NCBI RefSeq assembly: GCF_009914725.1
Contig: NZ_JAAAWJ010000009.1
Coordinates: forward strand, 1 to 49,074
DNA from: Methanogenium sp. MK-MG
Lineage (GTDB): Archaea; Halobacteriota; Methanomicrobia; Methanomicrobiales; Methanomicrobiaceae
DNA: 49,074 nucleotides
Direction: 5' to 3'
Shown: positions 1 to 8,799 of the stretch, piece after piece
How positions within the stretch are numbered: the first letter of the stretch is position 1
How the letters are laid out: each line of letters starts with the position of its first letter
The notes under the pieces: model-generated
What the model saw: the letters and a program-made list of their open reading frames with translations, nothing else
The model's database searches: none
Told to the model about the DNA's origin: nothing
Position numbers and translations under genes: made by a program

Positions 1-250
1 AGTCGCGTCTCTGCGGCTGGACCAGGATATGCTCGATACCTGTAGGAAACGATCATTTATTTCTCCGTTTGGGAATCAACGTAACTTTTCAGAACGCCAA
101 GACTAACTTGCCTGGATGTTGCAAGGAAATATGAAGGCGACCAGAACGCATCACCACATAACAGCTCTTTGGTTGCAGGGTATTCCTGACGCAATTTGCG
201 TGACGACACACAATATAATTATCGCAGCGAGGAAGGGGTTCTGCTTTCAT

Positions 251-270
251 CCCCGGCCTGAAGACCGGGG
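251..270 (+). mobile_element. IS200/IS605-like end hairpin (candidate)
   Basis: A perfect 6-bp stem (CCCCGG/CCGGGG) closes an 8-nt loop and is followed by ACTTCCCGC. From memory, this hairpin plus the CTTCCCGC tail resembles the right ends of many IS200/IS605-group elements. No transposase or TnpB frame is visible in bases 1-300 on either strand, so at most an element remnant is present. It lies directly upstream of a RelE-type gene that has lost its start, which fits an insertion or deletion junction. It could instead be an ordinary stem-loop. Confidence 0.35.
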
Positions 271-305
271 ACTTCCCGCTCCGCCCCTTCACCCCGCGAG
301 TTAAA

Positions 306-533
306 AAGCACTACTCTGGTCTCGAAAAAGACGAGCAGAAACGGATAAAAAAGGCACTGTATGAACTGGAAACGGATCCCTTTGACCCACGACTGACAGC
401 CGACATAAAACCCTTAACAGCCACAAACCCCCGAAAATATCGGTTGAGGGTCGGTAATTTCAGAGTAATCTATACCATTGATAATGAATCTGTACAGGTC
501 ATCGAAGTTTTCAGAAGGGGAAAGGGGTATTGA
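306..533 (+). pseudogene. RelE/ParE-family toxin, N-terminally truncated
   Basis: The frame is open from before 306 to the TGA at 531-533 and encodes about 75 residues with the RelE/ParE C-terminal core. It shows a basic helix (LEKDEQKRIKKALYELETDP), the hallmark strand pair YRLRVGNFRVIYTID and the ending VFRRGKGY. Family members are usually 85-95 residues and start with a beta-strand of roughly 10-15 residues. That strand and a start codon are missing: the in-frame stretch upstream contains no ATG, GTG with a ribosome site, or family-like sequence, and it runs into the hairpin at 251-270. No antitoxin gene is seen beside it. The family would be a ribosome-dependent mRNA interferase or gyrase inhibitor, but this copy is probably dead. 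Confidence 0.7.
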
Positions 534-1149
534 TTTTTTAGCTCCATACGTAATGCAGACCGTTTCTTCAAAGACCCTCGCAATGATCTCTTTTACGAAA
601 CCCGATCATTATTCATATAATTTTCCTGAATGAATGCCTCCGGCCTGGAGACATATCCACAGATGGGGGGGAGAAGAAGAGAAGAAAGATTGCATCCCGT
701 GTGGTTATTCCGGAAAGACTGATTTGAGTTTTTGCACGAACTTCCGGTCAGATGAGACGGTGTCCCACTCCTTTGAGAGTCGGCACTGGAGGGCGTCACA
801 TTCATTCTCGGTATAGTGACTGACTGACTGGTGTATCCGGTCAGCAAATAGATCTGGACTTGTCGGCATAGGGCTTCACGGCTCCTGTGGGTGTGTATGG
901 AATAAATACTTTTTGTGGGCAGGACATAAATTTAAATATCAGATTGATCCGGTAGATATATACTGGAGTTGCATGTGGCATATGTTGTGTCAAATATTAT
1001 ATGCTGCCTCTTGATGAGATCTGCCGGATGTAATGTGCTGATCATTGCCATTTAATTGTAAAAAAATGTATTTTCTGCCATCTGTTTTCAGGCAGTTCCG
1101 GTGCCGCACCCGGCGGGCAGAGTTTACCCTCTGTGTGTCCCTCTCTCTC
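534..1149. other. Gene-poor interval with possible decayed frame
   Basis: No supported gene lies in these roughly 615 bases. One plus-strand frame (630-851) has protein-like composition in its second half, including FEFLHELPVR and ESALEGVTFILGIVTD, but is broken four times, each time by TGA. It may be a decayed gene. Bases 900-970 are AT-rich with TATA-like stretches (ATTTAAATAT near 930), but no gene follows in the plus direction, and the gene at 1150 ends here rather than starting. Confidence 0.4.
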
Positions 1150-4100
1150 TCACCGGTTCTTTTCCGCCTCAGCTGCTGCCAGCCGGGCCGCAGGAATATC
1201 TGGTGCAATGTGCACCAGTCTGCCGGTCCGGGTATAGTAAAGGCAGGTATCGGGCAGCGATCCTGTCAGGGCACAGACCGCGTCGGCATAGACGGCGAGC
1301 TGGATGAGATGCTCCTCCCGGCAGGGCCTGTCTTCCGGATCGGCTTCGGTCTTGTAGTCAATAACCACATATTGCCCGTCTGCCCTGCGCACGATCCGGT
1401 CGATGGCACCCCGCACCTGCACGTCTCCGAAGCGGTGGACAAATTTCACCTCACACTGGTGACAGGTGCTCTCACGGATGAACGGGTGGCAGCAGAACTG
1501 CTGGTATGCCGCTGCACACACGCTCAGGTATGTGTCATCCGTGGAAAACCCGTGGAGGTCACCGGCATGGGCAGGCGCCATACCGGCAAAGACGGCGTGC
1601 ATGAGGTTTCCTTTCCGTGCCGAATGTTTCTCTTCACCCCCGGACTGGAGAAGCTGCACTGGATCAGGCTCGCCCGCACCCATGCCGCCGGAAGCATACC
1701 GGTGTATGGCAGTCACCGACAGTGGCGGGCGTGACCGTCCGGCGGCAGGCGGTGGTGGGGTCGTCCATGCCGCGTCCGCCCTCTCCGCGGGCAGGGGTGC
1801 GGTTATTGCCACCGCTACCGGCGGAGGAGAGCAGTTCACTGCCCCATTGCTGTGCTCTGCCGTGGTAATCGTAATCCGCCACTCCCGGCCGTTGGGGGTG
1901 GTGCAGCTGACCCCCCCCGCCTCAACGGCGTCCGGGGTGATGCCGAGGGCAGCAAAGGTCCGGTGCATCCGTGTCTTCCCGGCGTCCGGGCCGAGGGCGA
2001 CCAGCTCCATATTCGGCAGGGTTCCGGTGAACAGAATATGGTCGCGGGCCCGGGTGACTGCCACATAGAAGAGGCGGCGTGCCTCTGCCGCTTCCTTCTG
2101 TCTGCGCCGGTGCTGGATCAAAAGAGAGATGGGTGCATCAATTGGCCCGTCAGACCCCGGAATCTTTACGGCAAGACCCAGTTCCTCTTCAAATACTGTC
2201 CCGTTCCTGCGGCCGCCACTGTCTGCGTTCGTAAAGGGCAGGGCGACAACCGGAAATTCCAGCCCCTTTGAGGCATGGACGGTCATAACCAGCACCGCGT
2301 CCTCCCCTGCTGTCGGCAGGGGTGCATCCTCCTCTTTCGGTGCGTCCCGTACCGCCTGCCTGATGTCCGCTGCAAAGTCATCAAACCCGTAGCATCCGAC
2401 AGTTTCACGGGACCGGGCGATCCCGGTGATCTTCCTGAGGTTGGCGGTCTTCTGGTCGCCGTTCTTCTGCCCGGCGCAGACGGCGTACATGCCCGACTCC
2501 CGGAGAATGCGGCTGACGAGCACCGATGGCGGTTCCCGGCGTGCATACGTCTGCCAGCGTGCGAGCGTTTGGCAGGCATCCGCAACAGGCCCGGTGACGT
2601 CTTCTCTGAGGCGTGAAAAGAGTCCCTGCCCCCGGCCGTCTGCGGCACGGAATATATCCGCGTCAGAGAGGCCGAAGAAGGGTGACCGGAGGGCCCCGTA
2701 GAGGGCGATGTCATCGGAGTTATCGGCAAGGAAGGCGATCACCGCCGCACAGTCACGCACCTCCTGACGTTCGTAGAAGGCAGTGCCCCCGTAGATCCGG
2801 TAGGGCACCCCGGCCCGGCAGAAGGCGTCTTCGATGAGGTGGAGGCGGCTCCGTGTCTCAATGAGAACCGCACAGTCCCCGAATGAGGCCGGTCTCTCGT
2901 TCCATTCCCTGTCTGCGCCCCTTTCATAGACCGTCTTTTGCTGCTCCCGGACCAGACTCGCGAGCCATGTGGCGACTGCATCCGCTTCAGCCGGGTCGCG
3001 TTCTGCATTGTTTTTACCGGGAGGTGTGATGAGAATCTCGGCTGACCCGGTATGTGTCTCCCGGCTCTCCGTCACACCGAGGGCATCGTATCCGAACTCC
3101 CAGGGCAGCCGGTCGGCGCCGAGTATGGCAGAGAAGAGGGTGTTTACCAGACCTATTATTTCCGGTGCACTGCGGAAACTGGTGTCCAGCGCCACCTCAC
3201 GTCCGCCACGTTCTGCAAGGATACGGTCACGGGTCGCCTTGAACTGCGTCACATCGGCGTTTCTGAAGAGGTAGATGGACTGCTTCGGGTCACCGACCAC
3301 AAAGAGGGATCGTTTCTTTCCTGCGGCCGTGAGGATATCGGATATGATGGCGGCCTGCAGGGGGTCGGTGTCCTGGAACTCGTCCACCATGATGGCCCGG
3401 TACTTTGCCGCGATACCGTTTCGTGCCGCTGGGTTTTCTGCAAGCAGGGTCTGGGTGTGGATGAGCATATCTCCAAAGTCAATTGCCCCCCGCTGTGCTT
3501 TCATTTGCCCGATGGTCTCAGAGAACCAGGAGAAGGTGGTTCCGAGTGCCTGCATGATGTGGATGGTCTCTGTTGTCTTCGGGTCGTCGGGGGAGATGGT
3601 GAGTGTCAGCAGGCCCCGGGAGTTGTCGTCTTCCCACTCTTTCAGGGCAGTGTATGCGGTGATCAGCTGTCTCTTCCCGTCCTGCCCGAAGATCTTCGCA
3701 CTCCCCATATTCTTGCTCCCCTTGCAGGAGAGGATATCGGCAAGGGCCCGGCAGGTCTCTCCCGGGCAGTCCGGGTCAAGGGCCTTCAGGCCGGGGGCAG
3801 CCGCGGCGAGGTAGCGTGTCCCGGCATCGTCATCCCCTGCGAAGGCCATGGCCAGATCCCGGAGCACGGCTGCGGCCTCTCCTGCCGGTGAGGCAAAGAA
3901 CTGTGCACAGATATCCGCCTGTTCCGCCTCTGCCGCCTCCATCCAGACGGCAATCACCGCATCCGGTGCCGCTGTGACCCAGGTGAAGAACCGGTCTGCA
4001 TTCCATCGCTGGTCATAGAGGGCAATGAGTGTCTTCTGCAGCTCCCAGACTCCGAAGGTACGCAGACAACTGAGGACTGCTGTTCTGACGGGTTCCGGCA

Positions 4101-4527
4101 GTGGCGTGTAGAGCAGGCGGTAGAGTGTCTCTTCGGTCATCTCCGCGAGTTCATAGCTCTCGATGACGGCAAATCCGGGTTCCAGACCGGCTTCGAGTGC
4201 ATACTCCCGCAGAATCCTTGTACAGAAGGAATGGATGGTGGAGATGCCGGCCCACATCAGGTCGTCGCGGAAACGGGCGGCCTCTTCCCCCTCCGCTGCC
4301 GCAAGGGCCCGACGGACGCGGTCCTTCATCTCCGCTGCCGCCTTCTCGGTGAAGGTGAGGGCTAAAATCTCCTGCACGCCTGCCTGTTCGTCTCCTTCCC
4401 GTTCGAGGAGGTCAAGGTAGCGGCTGACAAGGACATAGGTCTTCCCGGTCCCGGCCCCGGCGGTGACACAGAGGCTGCCCGGACAGGTGATGGCGGTCTC
4501 CTGGACCGGGGTGCGCTGCGGCGACAT
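1150..4527 (-). CDS. AddA-like UvrD/Rep helicase with C-terminal nuclease
   Basis: The product (1125 aa) is a superfamily 1A helicase-nuclease of the AddA/RecB type, expected to unwind and trim double-strand DNA ends before recombination. Visible motifs are Walker A AGAGTGKT (about residues 23-30), motif II DEFQDT (about 382), motif III GDPKQSIYLFRN (about 410), motif V VHASKGLEFPV (about 750), motif VI LFYVAVTRARD (about 822) and a PD-(D/E)XK nuclease site, GAIDRI followed by VIDYKTE (about 1045-1060). Its ATG overlaps the stop of the AddB-like gene by one base (TAATG), so the two are co-transcribed and presumably form a complex. Length matches AddA (about 1200 aa). Such enzymes are typical of bacteria; archaea mainly use HerA-NurA-Mre11-Rad50, so ancient transfer is likely. 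It is clearly not UvrD alone, because the nuclease domain is present. Confidence 0.88.
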   Translation of the reverse strand: MSPQRTPVQETAITCPGSLCVTAGAGTGKTYVLVSRYLDLLEREGDEQAGVQEILALTFTEKAAAEMKDRVRRALAAAEGEEAARFRDDLMWAGISTIHSFCTRILREYALEAGLEPGFAVIESYELAEMTEETLYRLLYTPLPEPVRTAVLSCLRTFGVWELQKTLIALYDQRWNADRFFTWVTAAPDAVIAVWMEAAEAEQADICAQFFASPAGEAAAVLRDLAMAFAGDDDAGTRYLAAAAPGLKALDPDCPGETCRALADILSCKGSKNMGSAKIFGQDGKRQLITAYTALKEWEDDNSRGLLTLTISPDDPKTTETIHIMQALGTTFSWFSETIGQMKAQRGAIDFGDMLIHTQTLLAENPAARNGIAAKYRAIMVDEFQDTDPLQAAIISDILTAAGKKRSLFVVGDPKQSIYLFRNADVTQFKATRDRILAERGGREVALDTSFRSAPEIIGLVNTLFSAILGADRLPWEFGYDALGVTESRETHTGSAEILITPPGKNNAERDPAEADAVATWLASLVREQQKTVYERGADREWNERPASFGDCAVLIETRSRLHLIEDAFCRAGVPYRIYGGTAFYERQEVRDCAAVIAFLADNSDDIALYGALRSPFFGLSDADIFRAADGRGQGLFSRLREDVTGPVADACQTLARWQTYARREPPSVLVSRILRESGMYAVCAGQKNGDQKTANLRKITGIARSRETVGCYGFDDFAADIRQAVRDAPKEEDAPLPTAGEDAVLVMTVHASKGLEFPVVALPFTNADSGGRRNGTVFEEELGLAVKIPGSDGPIDAPISLLIQHRRRQKEAAEARRLFYVAVTRARDHILFTGTLPNMELVALGPDAGKTRMHRTFAALGITPDAVEAGGVSCTTPNGREWRITITTAEHSNGAVNCSPPPVAVAITAPLPAERADAAWTTPPPPAAGRSRPPLSVTAIHRYASGGMGAGEPDPVQLLQSGGEEKHSARKGNLMHAVFAGMAPAHAGDLHGFSTDDTYLSVCAAAYQQFCCHPFIRESTCHQCEVKFVHRFGDVQVRGAIDRIVRRADGQYVVIDYKTEADPEDRPCREEHLIQLAVYADAVCALTGSLPDTCLYYTRTGRLVHIAPDIPAARLAAAEAEKNR

Positions 4528-7500
4528 TATATCTTCTCCCCGGTGCGGCGTATCTCAAGGGTTCTGAGTATGCCGTTCCGGCAAATTCGGGTATATTCAC
4601 AGTAGCCGGGGCATTTATCTGCGTCGTCTGCAAGCGGGAACCGGCCGGCACGAACGCCTGCTGTGGCACGGGCTGCCGCACTCACCGCGTTGCTGATTAT
4701 TTCCGGGAAGGGGGGGGCATCTTTTTTCATCTTTTGCACCTTGTACGGGGAAAGGGCGTCTGCGTAGCGGGCGTCATGCATCACCACCGTGTTTGTCACC
4801 TTCCGCCGTTTCATCGCATAGTAGGACGCACCCGCCCCGGCAGCGCCGGTGATCTCCTCAAGGGCCCGCACATAGAGTGCCAGCTGGAGGGCCTCTCCTG
4901 CGAGGATGTTGGGTTGTTTTGGGTGCGACCCGGTCTTATAGTCCGTGATCAGAAATGTCCCGTCCGGCATGCGGTCCACCCGGTCGATGAAGCCCCGGAG
5001 GAGAAGGGGTGCTTCCTGTCCTGGCACCGGCAGGGCCACCGGCGCATCGTGGATACTGCCCGGACGGTCTGGGGTGCCGAAGCCTGCTTCAAACAGGCCC
5101 GGCACAAATGGGGACGAACGGGTATCCGTCTCCCGCAGTATGAACTCCTCAAAGAGTCCCGGTCCCAGTCCGTCTGTGCCGAGTAAGGCCTCCGCACCGG
5201 CCTCCCATGCGGCACCGTGCCGGGCGTAACGTTCCAGCACGGTCTCTGCCTCTGCGAGGATACGGGCTGTGGCCTCTTTCTGTTCATTTTTACCCGGCCC
5301 GATGGTATGGCTGGTCATCCAGTCGTGGTAGAAGAGCTGGCAGACCTCGTGGACGATGGTCCCGTGTGCGGTGGCGGGGAGATCCCTCTCCTCCTCCGGG
5401 AGAGGTTCTGTGCCCAGCACATGTCGCATATAAAACCGGAACGGGCAGGTGACGTAGTCCTCCAGCGTGGTTGCCGACCAGACGGTATCTTTGGGGTAGC
5501 GTTCGGCAAGCATGCCGGGAATATCCGTGTCTGTGTCAAGCATGCCGTCAAAGGCTGAGTCGCAGGGGCCGTGGCGGTGGCACTCCTCGGTGGTGATGCG
5601 GGCGGCCACAGCATCGGCGGTGATGCTCTCCGGCAGCCACACCGCAGGCGGCCTGAAGCCGTCTCTCACGGCATGGCCGGCCCGTTCCATCCGGCTCTCC
5701 CCTGATGCGGGCATGCTGGTGCATCTCCATGCTTCATGCACAAAGGCATCCTTTGCAGCGGCATAGAATGGTGAGGGAATGAGCACCCCGCCGTCCGTCT
5801 CCGCGTGGCTGAGCCAGAGTCTCTCCCCGGCACTCGAAAGAGCGGCGAGGAAGTAGTAGCGTTCTTCCCGCAGTTTATCCCGGCGGCGCATCGTGCCCAT
5901 CGCCCGTTCCTCCTGTTCAGTGGTATAGGGCAGGAGGGTTGGGATATCCGGCAGCCGTCCGTCGGTGAGATCAACGATGAAGACCACCGGCAGATGCAGC
6001 CCCTGGAGTTCACGGATACCGCAGACCTGGACGGCTGCCGGGTCCGGTTCATGCTCGGGACGTGCCTCTGCGGCTGCCGCCATGAGCACGGCTGCAGCCT
6101 CGCGGATGCTCACCGTTGGTCCTTCCCGTCCGGGGGTGCCGGCCATCCGGTCCAGCAGGCGGTGGAATTCACGCAGGGCAGTATGCTCGCGTTCTTCAAC
6201 GGCTGTATCAGGTGCCGGCGGGAGGTGCGGGGCATCCCATCGGGTGTAGATATCCCTGAGTGCCCGGACATGGCCTGCCATTGTTTTGGGTTTCTCCAGT
6301 GTTCGCAGGTCATGGATGAGGGCAGAGACTGCATCTGCCACACGTTCTGTTGCCGTAAGGTCATCTGCGGCGGTCTTCTTTCGGTGAAGGGGACTTTCGG
6401 GGTTTTCTGCCGCTTCTCTCAGGCGTTCGGTCAGGTGATCGAATCCTTCCTGCCAGTGAACTGCTCCTCCCCGGATGCCGGCCTGGCAGGCACAGCGGTT
6501 TATGTCACTGCCGGAGACCGTCTCTCCGTCTGCGTCACTGAACCGGAAGAACGGCTGGAAGAAGAGCTGCACGATGGTCCGGCGTTCATATCCGTCTGTG
6601 ACCACGCGTAGCGGCAAAAGGAGGGCCTGGACGAGCGGTTCCTGTGCAAGGGGCAGGGTGGCGGACAAGGCCGCAGGAATGCCGAAGTCAGCAAATATGG
6701 CTGAAAGCCGTCCCTCTTCTGCCCGGATGTCAGGCAGGGCGACCGCGATATCTCCCGGAGGGGTGCCGGTATGGATGAGGTCACAGATCTGCTGGCCCAC
6801 CGCCCTAAACTCTGTACGCCGGTCCGGAAACGTGCCGCAGGAGAGCGGCACCGGCGGGATGAGTGCAGTTATTTCAGAAAAGAGCCACTCCGGTCCGTCT
6901 CCCGTCTCTGCTGACTGGAGCGCCTCCGGCCCGAAGATGGCCGGGTTTGCTCCGGCGGGTGTGAAGACCATCCATTCTCCGCCGGTTCCGGTGAGCAGCC
7001 TGAGGAAGCGTTCGGCCTCCGGCAGCGCTGCATGGATGCCGTATATACAGCCGGAGAACCGGACCGGGGAGCGGGTCAGGGCATCTGCCGCGGCGCTGTA
7101 TACCGAGGAACCGTCCACCGCACCCTCCGCGTCCAGACGTGCCCGGTAGTCTGCAAATATGTCGCCGATGACCCGGCTCTTTTCTCCTGCAACGCTGCCG
7201 AGACAGGCGGGATAATCAATCCCGCGTTCGGCGATTACTCCAAAGAGGCGGGAGAGGTCCTGGACCAGACGCTGCCCCCCCTCCTTTCCGCCGGGGGTGA
7301 GTATGCCCCGGTTCGGGTGGGCCCGTATGGCCTGGTGCATCATGACCCGTGCCTCCTCTGCAGGAATGATGCGCAGGTCAGGAGCAGTCCGGGCGAGGAT
7401 GGCCTTTGCCACGTCGGTGACAGTACCTGCCAGGGCAGGGATGTGGGGAATGCCGCGGCTGTTCATCAGGCTGCGCAGGCTGGATGCGAGGCGTATCGTC

Positions 7501-7619
7501 GGCAGGCATAAGATTGCGGAGAACGGGTCTGCTGCTGCACATCCGGCAAAGAACCGGAGGCATTCCTCCTGTTGTTCTCCCGGTAAAATAGGTATTTCAG
7601 TCAGTCTGTCTGCAGTCAT
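4527..7619 (-). CDS. AddB-like PD-(D/E)XK nuclease, probable Fe-S protein
   Basis: The 1030-aa protein is the likely partner of the AddA-like helicase. Its C-terminal third carries a RecB-type nuclease: CPFRFYMRHVL (about residue 726), RGFIDRVD (about 878) and LITDYKTGSH (about 895). The Cys at 726 together with CPGYCEYTRIC (about 1006) gives the four-cysteine arrangement that in AddB holds a 4Fe-4S cluster pinning the nuclease domain. The spacing of the last three here is CX3CX5C, against CX2CX5C as I recall for Bacillus AddB. The middle contains helicase-like remnants such as QVCGIRELQGL and VFIVDLTDGRLP, but I see no GXGKT Walker A at the N-terminus, so this subunit is probably not an ATPase. 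The gene is first in the operon, upstream of and overlapping the helicase gene. Confidence 0.82.
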   Translation of the reverse strand: MTADRLTEIPILPGEQQEECLRFFAGCAAADPFSAILCLPTIRLASSLRSLMNSRGIPHIPALAGTVTDVAKAILARTAPDLRIIPAEEARVMMHQAIRAHPNRGILTPGGKEGGQRLVQDLSRLFGVIAERGIDYPACLGSVAGEKSRVIGDIFADYRARLDAEGAVDGSSVYSAAADALTRSPVRFSGCIYGIHAALPEAERFLRLLTGTGGEWMVFTPAGANPAIFGPEALQSAETGDGPEWLFSEITALIPPVPLSCGTFPDRRTEFRAVGQQICDLIHTGTPPGDIAVALPDIRAEEGRLSAIFADFGIPAALSATLPLAQEPLVQALLLPLRVVTDGYERRTIVQLFFQPFFRFSDADGETVSGSDINRCACQAGIRGGAVHWQEGFDHLTERLREAAENPESPLHRKKTAADDLTATERVADAVSALIHDLRTLEKPKTMAGHVRALRDIYTRWDAPHLPPAPDTAVEEREHTALREFHRLLDRMAGTPGREGPTVSIREAAAVLMAAAAEARPEHEPDPAAVQVCGIRELQGLHLPVVFIVDLTDGRLPDIPTLLPYTTEQEERAMGTMRRRDKLREERYYFLAALSSAGERLWLSHAETDGGVLIPSPFYAAAKDAFVHEAWRCTSMPASGESRMERAGHAVRDGFRPPAVWLPESITADAVAARITTEECHRHGPCDSAFDGMLDTDTDIPGMLAERYPKDTVWSATTLEDYVTCPFRFYMRHVLGTEPLPEEERDLPATAHGTIVHEVCQLFYHDWMTSHTIGPGKNEQKEATARILAEAETVLERYARHGAAWEAGAEALLGTDGLGPGLFEEFILRETDTRSSPFVPGLFEAGFGTPDRPGSIHDAPVALPVPGQEAPLLLRGFIDRVDRMPDGTFLITDYKTGSHPKQPNILAGEALQLALYVRALEEITGAAGAGASYYAMKRRKVTNTVVMHDARYADALSPYKVQKMKKDAPPFPEIISNAVSAAARATAGVRAGRFPLADDADKCPGYCEYTRICRNGILRTLEIRRTGEKI

Positions 7620-7724
7620 GCTCAGGCCCCCCGCTGGTACATGACAGTATCTTCGCGCCTGAAGGTTTTACCTCTCACGATCTACAGGCGCAAAAAAAGA
7701 TCGCCATATGCCCCCTGTATCCCT

Positions 7725-8270
7725 TCACCCCAGGGTGGCTATTTTCTGTCCGACTTTAACGGCGGTCTCAAGTGCTGCGGCGTCGTCTCTGATCTCGCCC
7801 GGCATAAATGCCTTGCCGGTCACCGAACCTGCAAAGATAAATTCATGGGCATTTGCGAAGCCTTCGAGCGTCTCAAGGGCACGGTCCGCCCCGGTGTCAG
7901 CGTTCACGGCCACCATGACCACGTATTTGCCGGAAAGTCTGCGGTCATGCCAGAGCGAGTATGTCCGGTCGATGAAGTTCTTCAGCTGTCCGCAGATATC
8001 GTAGTAATAGACCGGTGTGCCGATTACGAGGACATCACACGCCACCATCTTCTCTGCGATACGCCCCCAGTCATCATTAGTGATGACACATGCCTTCTTT
8101 TCTCTGCACTGGAAGCACCCGGTGCACGGGGTAATGTAGTGACCCCCGAGTGATACAAACTCACAGGTTGCCTCTGCGTTTGCTTCTGTTACCGCTTTAA
8201 GGATCTTCTTCACGAGATAAGCGGTATTCCCGTTCGCCTGCATGCTCCCTGAGATTCCCAGGACATTCAT
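7725..8270 (-). CDS. Iron-sulfur flavoprotein (Isf-like), FMN reductase family
   Basis: The 181-aa protein has a flavodoxin-like fold of the NADPH-dependent FMN reductase/Isf group. The N-terminal FMN phosphate loop is GISGSMQANGNTAYL. A compact cysteine cluster, CTGCFQCREKKAC (CX2CX2CX4C, about residues 49-61), matches the 4Fe-4S motif of the Isf protein of methanogens. The stretch VIGTPVYYYDICGQLKNFID is the usual flavin-contacting segment. Isf proteins are homodimers thought to take electrons from ferredoxin, with proposed roles in oxidative-stress defence. The gene stands alone, with about 30 bases separating it from the downstream end of the DUF123 gene, and could be read through from that operon. 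Confidence 0.85.
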   Translation of the reverse strand: MNVLGISGSMQANGNTAYLVKKILKAVTEANAEATCEFVSLGGHYITPCTGCFQCREKKACVITNDDWGRIAEKMVACDVLVIGTPVYYYDICGQLKNFIDRTYSLWHDRRLSGKYVVMVAVNADTGADRALETLEGFANAHEFIFAGSVTGKAFMPGEIRDDAAALETAVKVGQKIATLG

Positions 8271-8301
8271 ACTGGTAGGTTGGATTCATCATATTTGAGT
8301 G

Positions 8302-8784
8302 TTATGGCTTTACCAAACCAGCGTCTGAATTCAGGGCGACGGGAACCACCGCCGGCCTGCACCCGCAGGTGGTGAGGGCATCGCAGCATTCCTGCTGCGG
8401 GTCATTGTCACGGTAGAACAGGTGGCTGCTGCACCGGCAGTCGCTGCACCGGCAGTCGCTGCACCCGAACCCCCGGACTCCGTTCTCCCTGAAACGGCGG
8501 GCAAGCGTGCATTCCAGCCGGTCGATGGTCTCGCCACAGACGGCTGCCGTGACTACAAACCGGCTGTCTGTGAGCAGGCGGTCGATGTGCCACCGCGGCC
8601 GGTAATCTCCTGTTCCCTGGTAGACACGGATATGACGTGTTACCCGTGCAAGCCCCCCCGGTCCGAGGGCAGAACCTACGTATATGTAGTATCCGGCGGG
8701 AAACTGCAACTCACCCAGTGCACCCACACAGAGCACTGCGCCTTCGGTCTTCAGGATGAGGCAGTATATGCCTTTCTCTGCCAT
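8302..8784 (-). CDS. DUF123 GIY-YIG-like protein with expanded Cys repeat
   Basis: The 160-aa protein belongs to the DUF123 family, a GIY-YIG-fold group found mainly in archaea. The strand pair GIYCLIL (N-terminus) and GYYIYVGSALGPGG (about residues 31-44), the RH in TRHIRVY, and WHIDRLL are family features. The family normally has a single SDCRC-SHLF segment. Here it reads GCSDCRCSDCRCSSHLF because a 15-bp unit is duplicated in frame (see 8431-8460), which adds cysteines. The biological role of DUF123 is unsettled; it is often named Uri superfamily endonuclease. It lies 15 bases downstream of the metallo-hydrolase gene in the same direction, suggesting one transcript. The tail past the repeat (CCDALTTCGCRP) is also cysteine-rich. 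Confidence 0.8.
   Translation of the reverse strand: MAEKGIYCLILKTEGAVLCVGALGELQFPAGYYIYVGSALGPGGLARVTRHIRVYQGTGDYRPRWHIDRLLTDSRFVVTAAVCGETIDRLECTLARRFRENGVRGFGCSDCRCSDCRCSSHLFYRDNDPQQECCDALTTCGCRPAVVPVALNSDAGLVKP
8431..8460. repeat. In-frame 15-bp tandem duplication
   Basis: GCACCGGCAGTCGCT occurs twice without any difference (8431-8445 and 8446-8460), and flanking bases extend the match in both directions (GCT before, GCACC after). On the minus strand it encodes a duplicated CSDCR block of the DUF123 protein. Perfect identity suggests a recent slippage event. Confidence 0.9.
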
Positions 8785-8799
8785 CGCCGCCGGTCTCTG

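Noticed and set aside
3052-3891. Plus-strand open frame of 279 codons
   Set aside because: It is opposite the helicase motifs of the AddA-like gene and has no protein-like features.
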